The position numbers and the translations under genes were made by a program. Below are positions 12,101 to 21,100 of a DNA stretch of 27,897 bases, piece after piece. Positions within the stretch are counted from its first letter, which is position 1. Each line of letters starts with the position of its first letter. Below the pieces are notes generated by a model, which did not search any database, had not been told where the DNA came from, and saw nothing but the letters and a program-made list of their open reading frames with translations. Source of the DNA: Sperchopsis tessellata (taxonomy: Eukaryota > Arthropoda > Insecta > Coleoptera > Hydrophilidae); contig JAWQRN010000607.1 in NCBI GenBank assembly GCA_033557685.1, positions 1 through 27,897 of the forward strand. Direction: 5' to 3'.

Positions 12101-15100
12101 AATAGTTATAAGAACACTTTTCTTTCTGTCAAGTACCTTTTTTTGAAAAATATGTCACTCCTATAAACATCCCTCCCTAGGCTTAATGATCTTCCCAAAA
12201 TCCTTAAAGAAGGTTGCCCTACAAGACCTAGAGCATCCTTTACTTTTAAATCCCTTTCTGTGCCAAAAATACCACCAAATTCTCTAAAAAACTGTTTTCA
12301 TCTTTAATGTTAATGATCTGTTCACCACAGTTCCTGTTTTTGTATGCTTTTCACATATTGGTGAACTTTCTTTCGCAGTCTGAGGCTCAGATATGGTAGT
12401 TTCTTGCATAATGTATTGCAGAAATTTCTTTTTTAAAATGGAAATTTTTAGGAACAACCGAGACTTGGCCAAGGGCTGCAGCCTCAATCCATTACTAGCT
12501 GAAATTTTCATGTCCTTTCAAAAAATATTTTATTCTGTTAAGTAACATTCATGTGAAATCCACTAGATTTTGATCAAAATATGTGAATAATGTCAACCTG
12601 ACCCCAAATTCTAAGTCACTCGTCATCCTTTTGTAGGAGCTAGATCCTACCATTTAACTTAATACCTTAATAAGTCTTCTCAGCCCTTTCTTTTAGCTTA
12701 TGATTCATAACACATGATACTATAAATATTTTTCAAAATAAATCTAGCGTATATTCAATCCATGATTTTAGACATTGTTGTACAAATTAATTAATGGTAG
12801 ATATATTTCATAAATTTTAACTTACGTTCATTTATTGGTAAAATTTTTCCTAAACACAATGGCCTATTACCATAAGGATCTCTAACAGCAAATATTCTGT
12901 CTTTTAACATAATCACAAGTGAATAACTCAGGGGTGCCAACTGCATCAGATGTTTGATACGACCGTGCCAATCAGGGCCATTTGTTTCACCTTCTGGTGG
13001 ATTTAAGCAAAGCGCTTGTGTAATAAGTTCACTGTCAGAGTGTGTAGATAAACCTACACCTCTAGATAATACCTAAAATATAAAAAACTATGAATCAAAA
13101 TAACAATTTGAATAAAAATTCTTACCATCCTACGAAGACTATCACAGTTTACCAATTCACCATTGTGAGCTACAGCTACGGCACCATGAGCAGTATGTAC
13201 TACAAAAGGTTGGCAGTTGACTTCTTCAGATGCTGCGCTCGTTGAATACCTAGTGTGTCCAATTCCTACGTTTCCTTTTAATCTTTTTATTGCTTCGTCA
13301 TTGAAAATGTTATTTATCATGCCCATACCCTTGCATACATGGAAATATTTTGAACATTTTCCTTCACTTGTAACTATACCTGCCGATTCTTGTCCTCTGA
13401 AAAATTATAAATTATATACTTAACAGAACAACATTCCAGAAGTTGCGTTCGTCTTTTATTTGAAAAATGCTGCACGGTTAAAAAAGTGTTTCCCTTAATT
13501 TTGTAGAGCAATATATTTTCCAAAATTGATCAGTTTTAAATCAAAACTATGATCAACATTTTTTAAATAAAAGACAAACGCAAGTATCAAATTCAGTATA
13601 TTGTTCTTTCAACATTACTTAAAAAGATACAATCAACAAATTTGCTCTGTTTTAATGATTTTCTTAAGCTACACCAATCAATTGGGAAGACTACCAAATT
13701 CAAAATGTGATTTTACTTAAAATGTAATGAAAATTCTGTTACCGTCGAAATTATTCTCTCCATTAGCATCAATTACAGCCTGGCAACATGGAGGCATACT
13801 GCTAATAGCAAGTCTTACATGTCTTGTAGGATATTTGTCCATTATTACAGAAGGAACTCAGCAAATTTTTGAAGAGTCTGAGTTGCAGCAAGATGCTTCT
13901 TAATATACCTATCAAAAGAATATCAATCGTACTTGATGGAATTTAAGTATGGACTCATGGCTGGCCACTAAATTACTTGGTTTTCTTACTCCCAGAGATA
14001 ACCTCTTGTTAAATTTGAATTATGAACCCTACAATTATCCTGTTGCTGGATGAAGCTATTGCCAACATTGTTTACAAATGGTACAACATGCTCTTGTAGA
14101 ATTATCTCAACATAAATTTGTGAGTTGAGATTTTGGGGAACAACAACCAAGTCTATAGACTGTCTATACTGATGCTCCCACAAATCATGCCCGATCCAGC
14201 TACAAATCTGTCTACTTCCTGTATACACTGGCAGTGTATCACTCTCCAGAATGTCTCGTATACGACCACCACAATGAGTTAGAGTAAACCACGACTTATC
14301 CTAAAAATGCACAGACCTTCAGTTTAGACGGATACGTTTGTGATCCCTGTTAAAGCAGGGAGCTTGCATAGGCCTGCGAGAAGTCATATTAGCACACTGA
14401 TAGCGTTTGGTAATAGATTTGTAACTCACGAGCAGTAGAAGTTCGATGGCATTTACAAGAATTGACAATATATCTGTCATCCCGCTGGGTAGTTTTTCAT
14501 CTTGGACTCGTTTGTCACATATCACATACATCAACCATCTTCAAGCAAAGCAACAGCCCTTGCGATTTTAATCTCACTTAAAGAACACATTTTGTACTCA
14601 CTCACAAGCAGTGAATCAATCAAAACTGACGTTTATGGTGTTAAACACTAACTTTGATTAGTAACGGATGTTTATTTTGTGGACAAGGACGATCTCAATC
14701 AAGAATCGTGCTTTCACATCACATCGATTAATCTTATTATTATATTAACATAATAAAATTAGATGTTCTATTATTGTAACAATTTATTTGCAGTAGTTTA
14801 TGTGAAAGGTCGAGTAGCCTATTTTTTAAATGTTATGTTTTGGATAGAAATATAATTTTTGTGATTTCTGGGCTTTTATAAAATAACACTGAAAACTATT
14901 TCTCTATTTTCACAGTAAAAACACACACTCAGCAAAATATATGGGTTATCTACTTGTGATTTCTGTAGTCAGTATTTCAATTTTATTTATTGTACCATTA
15001 ATATTTATAAGACGAGAACTAACCAGCTAGACAGTACTGATATCCATAGCAACAAGTGCCATGCCCTAAAGAAAACAATATATATAATAATGTATGAAAA

Positions 15101-18100
15101 TATTCGAGAGCTTATCTATGGAAATACTGTTTTAAAAAAAACTTCCCAATAAACACGGAAGTACAGATGGTATAAATACACTGATACTAAAAGCAGCATT
15201 TGAAGTTATGGGCGGTAGATTTTTAGATGTGATAAATGAGTTGCTTTCTGCTGTGGTTTTTCCTGCTAAGTAGAGATTATCTGGAATGGTTCCAGTTCCA
15301 AAGAAATCTATACCAACTGGGAGTTTTGAATATCTCCCAAAAAATATGCTTCCGAGATATGAGAAAATTATTGAAATAGCAGTTAAACAGCAACTTCTAA
15401 AGTTTTTTTGAAGAGAACAATATTATAACATAGTTTCAAGCTGTCTTTCATGAAAATATTCCTCTGACTCAGCGTGGCAGTCTGTCCTGGCAAATTACAA
15501 GGGTAAGGTCAGCAAGGGTAGAATTTAGAAGAGCATTTGAAACAATGATCGTAAGCTTTTGTTTGTTAAACTTAGGAAAGTAGCAGTGGTGAATGCAGCC
15601 TTGGATTAATTGGGCTCATATTTGTTGGATCGACAAAAAGTAACACGAAGAAGAGGAAAACAGCATACAGAGTTCCGTCCGGGTTGATAATGGGGCTGTT
15701 GCTGTTTGTGTTTCATATAAATGACACTACTAACAGTCTGAAGGAATAAAATATTCAAATGTTAACAGATGATACATTGATTTATTATTCAAATGATTCG
15801 GTGGTTGATGTACAAACAGTAAACTTTGAACTTGTAGGTGAATGGATCACAGATAATAGTCTGAGTATAAACTAAAAATGATGTTCATTTGTAATATGAC
15901 AAACAGGAGGCTTACGGGAAAAAAAAATACAAAATGTCAGTGAAAATAAGTACTTATCATTTGGTGAAAATAGATAGCGAGCTGAGGTTCAACTCTCATA
16001 CGGTTTATGTTTATAGAAAGTCATAGACAACTGTGATTTACATTTCAGAGAACACATTATTTAATATTTGTGTTTTTATATCTTTGTGATAGCTATTCAA
16101 CTAAAAAAGGTATAGGTCATGATAGAAATAAGGAAATACCGGTAAATCGCATTTTCCTTGAAAACTAAAAACAACAGCAAAAGTTTGTCTACAACAGTAA
16201 ATCTGTCTTAAAATATGAGCTAGAAAATGTGTGATGTTTTCTCCTAACTACTACAGTTACTGAGATACTCTATACAGACATCGATATTGGGCCGTTTGTA
16301 TAATGACAGAATTTAGGTTTCTGAATTTTTTTATAATTTTTTTTTCTAAATTTAACTTTAAAATTAAAATACTTTTTGTATTTTTTTGATGAGTTCGACC
16401 ATCTTTTAAAATCCAGTTGGTCATTGTACAGTCACTTAGTGTAATACTGATAGTCATCCATATTTAGGATGACGCTGTGGTGCCCCCTTTACACATGATA
16501 CAAATATTAATTGCATCATGCTCTGATTGACAACTGACTTACAAATCTTCCTATTTACACACAAAACAGCAATAAACATATACAAAATCCTCAAAATAAT
16601 TTAAAAAACGCAATGCAATGTTAGATAATACCGTGTCATCTATCCAAGAATGCTACCAAAACTGACTGAACTTCAACAATGTTGGTGATTTTTATATATT
16701 AAAAAAATTATCATCTTTGAATGAATCGGCCAAATTTTGACCTACACATATTAAAAAATGAAATTGATTGCGTCATTTATTGTGCAAAATTAGTTGAGGA
16801 GTTGAAATCAGTATCCACCCTTTTCTTGAACGATGTTTATAAATCCTTAAAGGTATGTTATAAAATCTAATACTTTGCAAAATATACTCCCTAATCTCTG
16901 GATATATTTGAGAATATTATTTAGCAAATTAAATATTAAAAAAATGTATTTACGTTCATCCATAACTGATGAAAGGCTCAATTATTTAGTGTTAATATCA
17001 GTAGAGAATGGAATAGCTTCATAAATAGATGTGTCAAAAATAATGAACAACTCTGCTGATTTAAAAGCAAGGAAAAATATATTATTAAATTGCTCAATTT
17101 ATACGTGTTTGTGATTTTAATGTAATAATAATATAATAAAGACCTAAAATACACTTTCAGTATAGCATTACAATTATTTTACTGCGTATTGATTTATTTA
17201 TTCAATCATTATTTTAAGACTGCTTATTTGCATATACGCGTGACAAATGGTTCGTGTATTTTAATTTCAAAATAAAAATTTGTATAAGAGAAATGGACGA
17301 AGACCCCATTCTAAACTTTTTTTTGTTGAACTATCCTGACCCTACCATAAAAAGTAGGTACTTATTTAATTTTTGCTCTAGGTATTTTCATTAGGAAATA
17401 CTCCTGAAGATTTTGAAATTAATAAAGAATTTACGGATTATCTAAAGCTAGAAATAGAATGCAAATATTCACATTAACAAAAAAATATCAACTATAATTA
17501 GGTAAGGGCGCAATTTCAATGTTTGCCCGAGCACAAGATTTTCTTGGGCTGACCTTGTCTGTTCTACATAAATCAATATGTTATGAAGGGCAAAGAGAAC
17601 CCTTGAGAATATCTTTTTAAGATGTAAATATCTTCCGTAGCCGCTAAATTAAATGTTGAAATTGGAAATATTTCTATCTCCCTGGCACATATATTGCGGA
17701 CTACGTGCATTAACAGAGTTGCATCTGTCGTTATATTAATAGCAGAATGCACTGCAAAAGTCATTTCAAACCACAGGTGATTGATTCATACGTACGTTTC
17801 GTAAAATTCTACCGCTTTATCAGTGAACCTGCAACCCGCATTCTTTGAAACAGTGTACCGTGCATTCCACTCCTCGCTCTTTTCATCTTAGATTCTGCGG
17901 TATGCAGTTAGCGAGAGTTATTAAATATTTGTGTACTAATACCAAAGTTGCAATTGGCAAATTAGTACAACTTTACATAAATATATCTTTACCGTGTTTT
18001 TCCATATTTTTGGAATACTTATATTGTAGTATCTATGAATGCCGTAATACTGAATGCATACAATCTGCCAAGTTCAATGTAATGAAAATATATAATTTTT

Positions 18101-21100
18101 TGTTGCCATTGCTAACATTTAATTTTGGAAAGGACAATAATAAACATATCAAATGCTACAAAATTTCTTGGTATGAATTCTCCATGCTGATCATAAAGCA
18201 GCTTTCGTGCTGCTGCAGGAAACAACACTATTTTAATTATCAGCAAAAAGTCCCAGTTCATCAATTTTTTGCTCCCCTATATACGACTTAAAAAAAGTCT
18301 CCTGTTAATAGTTGATGCCAGTTTCATTAAACAAGTGCTCTTTGTTAAATTTCTAGGGATTCATGTAGACTATAAATTAACATGGACCCCTCGAATTGCT
18401 TCAACTGTCTTGAGAATGTCTTTAGCATATTTTCTTTTACGATCAGTGCGTGCTACTGTCTCTCCTATTGTGAAGAGGTTGATATACCTTAGAATAATTT
18501 AATCAGTATTGTCTTATGGAATCATTTTCTGGAGAATACCTGCAGATATCCATCTACTTTTGGCACTCCAAAAGCGAGTAATAAGAATAAATATATCCTT
18601 CTATCCATTGCAGACCACTATTTGTTAAACATAAATTCCATATATTGGATTATTTCAAAGAAAACGAGGCAAAGTGCATATTAGGAAAGATGTACATCGC
18701 TATGACACACCATTAGAAAAATCCAACTTAGAAACACGTACCACAGACTGTCTGTTGGACAGAAAGGATATGACTATACAGCTGTGAAATGCCTGAATAG
18801 ACTTCCATCCTTCATCCGAGGCATCCACCAACAACAAAAAATTCACAAGAAAACTACACCAGCACAGGAGCTATATTGATACCATTTTAACATATTAGAT
18901 GAATTGTTCAACTAGATTATATACTATTTATGAACTTATTTTAACTGGCTTGTCATAAATATGTATTTATATTTTTATATTATTTATTTATACATGTCAA
19001 TTCATTTAAATTTATTATTTAATTCATAATCGCAAGCAATACATATTATCACATGTGGATGACCGATGTTAAATAAAGATCTCCATTCTGTTTCTCCTGA
19101 ATCATCTATAATCTACATTTTTTTATCAAAGGAAGAAAGTAATATTAGAAACTATAGAAAAATTTTTTAGATATGTACCAATTTATTCCTCATTGTGATC
19201 TACATAATTTTGTTTCGCAGCATGTCTACCCCAAAGCTCACTCACATAACAATGGAAATTTCTTACTAAAGTTCCAATCTACTTTTACAAAAGTACAGAT
19301 CATACTTTGAATTGTTTCTGATATCTTTTAATAGGTATTAGTCATTATCCATCTAATCATACAATTAAGTTATAGAGTTCAACTTTAAAATTCATTGCCA
19401 AAGATTAGTAGACCATGAAATAACCTAGAATGGTCAGTTCTTCTAAATGCTATCATTGACCTATGGCATTTTTTATATTTTTAAATAACCAGTTTATGCT
19501 AGATTAAATTCTCAAGAATAGCAGTGTGTGTTCTAAAGAATGAACTGATGTTTATTCATTATACATTTTCAAGATAAAATATGTCTTCTCCCCGTGGAGA
19601 ATGTCATAAATATGTATATAACAATTTTTACATTTTAAAAAATCTTTATAATAATTGAAACGATAATATGATGCATATTTGTGAATAGGTTTACTGTATT
19701 AAATAAAAATAAATCATATATTGCAAAATATGGAAACATTTTAAAATATTTGTAATTAATGTTTTGTTCTGGGTTACATTTTAGACTAGTATTTGCAATA
19801 CCTAAATTGAGATTATACACCATTTTCTAATGCAGCCAGTAATCATTTGTCACTTCTTTTTTTCCATAACTATGTCAAATATATAATTTTATATGTTTTG
19901 GGCACTTTCGGTAAAAAATGGTATGCCCCAAGTCATTAAAGCTATAATTAAGGTTCTCGGATTAAGTGAGTTATGTTTAACATTAATTTCCTGCAATAGA
20001 ATCACAGATCTGTTTAAAAAAGAATATTAATTATTTAAACACATGTTGTCACTCAATCGTACACATATTACCAAGCATGTCTGTAAAATGATTTGCATTA
20101 CTCAAAATCCACAAAAATTTCAAATTAACATTACCACTAAAAATTTGTTTGCTATTAATAATATTTGCGATTTATTGACTTACGCAAAGCTATTTCAATT
20201 AATTTAAGGCAACTACAGGATAGCGCAAATGAATTTAAAAAATGTTTGAAGTATATAAAGGAACCCTTGATAATTCATCATGCAAAAGTAACATAGGAGA
20301 TAGGTAACACCATGCTTCAAATTTATGTAAGACCAGCTCTTGTAGAAATACCAAAGATTTCAACAAGATGAAGCCACTGCTCACAATTTTTCAGACAAAA
20401 TTTTCCTTTCATAATCACAGGATTTTCTTTGGGGTTGTTTAAAGGATATGTTAATAAGCCAAAAACTATCCCTAAAGAATAATATTCAAAAAGAAATAAA
20501 TGACCAAGGACCAGATATAGGTTGCTTAAATTTACATTTTATATACATATATCTCATTTGTTAAAAACAATATATAATGTAACTAAACAAATATAAATGT
20601 TTTAGATACCTTCGTGACTTTTGTGTCTCCCCATATTTGCTCATGCACCTGAAATTATCGACTCTGAATTCAACTTTTATCTTTTTAATTATTTCAACAT
20701 CAAAATTTGATTAAATAATATAATTTTGGTTTCGTAGTAACCATGACAAATCATTTGTTCTTGAGAAGTTAATTTACACAAGTCTTTTTTCTCATTTCTC
20801 AATGCGGATCGAAACAGCTGTTCTAAGCTATCAGCGATTTGTCACCCATTCCACATGAGTTTGAACACATAGATATATTGGAGGAAAACTGATTCCAGTC
20901 CTGATTCTGACAGTGTGCCAACAATACTTTTATAAAGGTGTCAAGATTCACTGTGCCTGCCTTTGTCCCTTGCCATGGAGGAGTCGTTTAAGGAGTCGTT
21001 TAAGGAGGCTAACCTTCCGGGAGTGTGGAGGGAGGCCTGTGCGATTCCCTTATTTAAAAAAGGCATCAAGTACGATCCAGTTTACTGTATGTTTCACTTC

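Noticed and set aside
13394..13396. Alternative acceptor two bases downstream for PPAT exon 2
   Set aside because: It would shift the frame and destroy the conserved QHRGQESAG block.
17287..17400. Exon-like start MDEDPILNFFLLNYPDP with a following GTAGGT and a later CTCTAG
   Set aside because: It lies between the hAT transposase C-terminus and the element's apparent 3' end, so it is more simply hAT 3' sequence. The putative second exon has stops.
17845..18291. 148-codon plus-strand open frame
   Set aside because: No motif, composition like translated AT-rich DNA, no splice context, and it runs into a LINE remnant.
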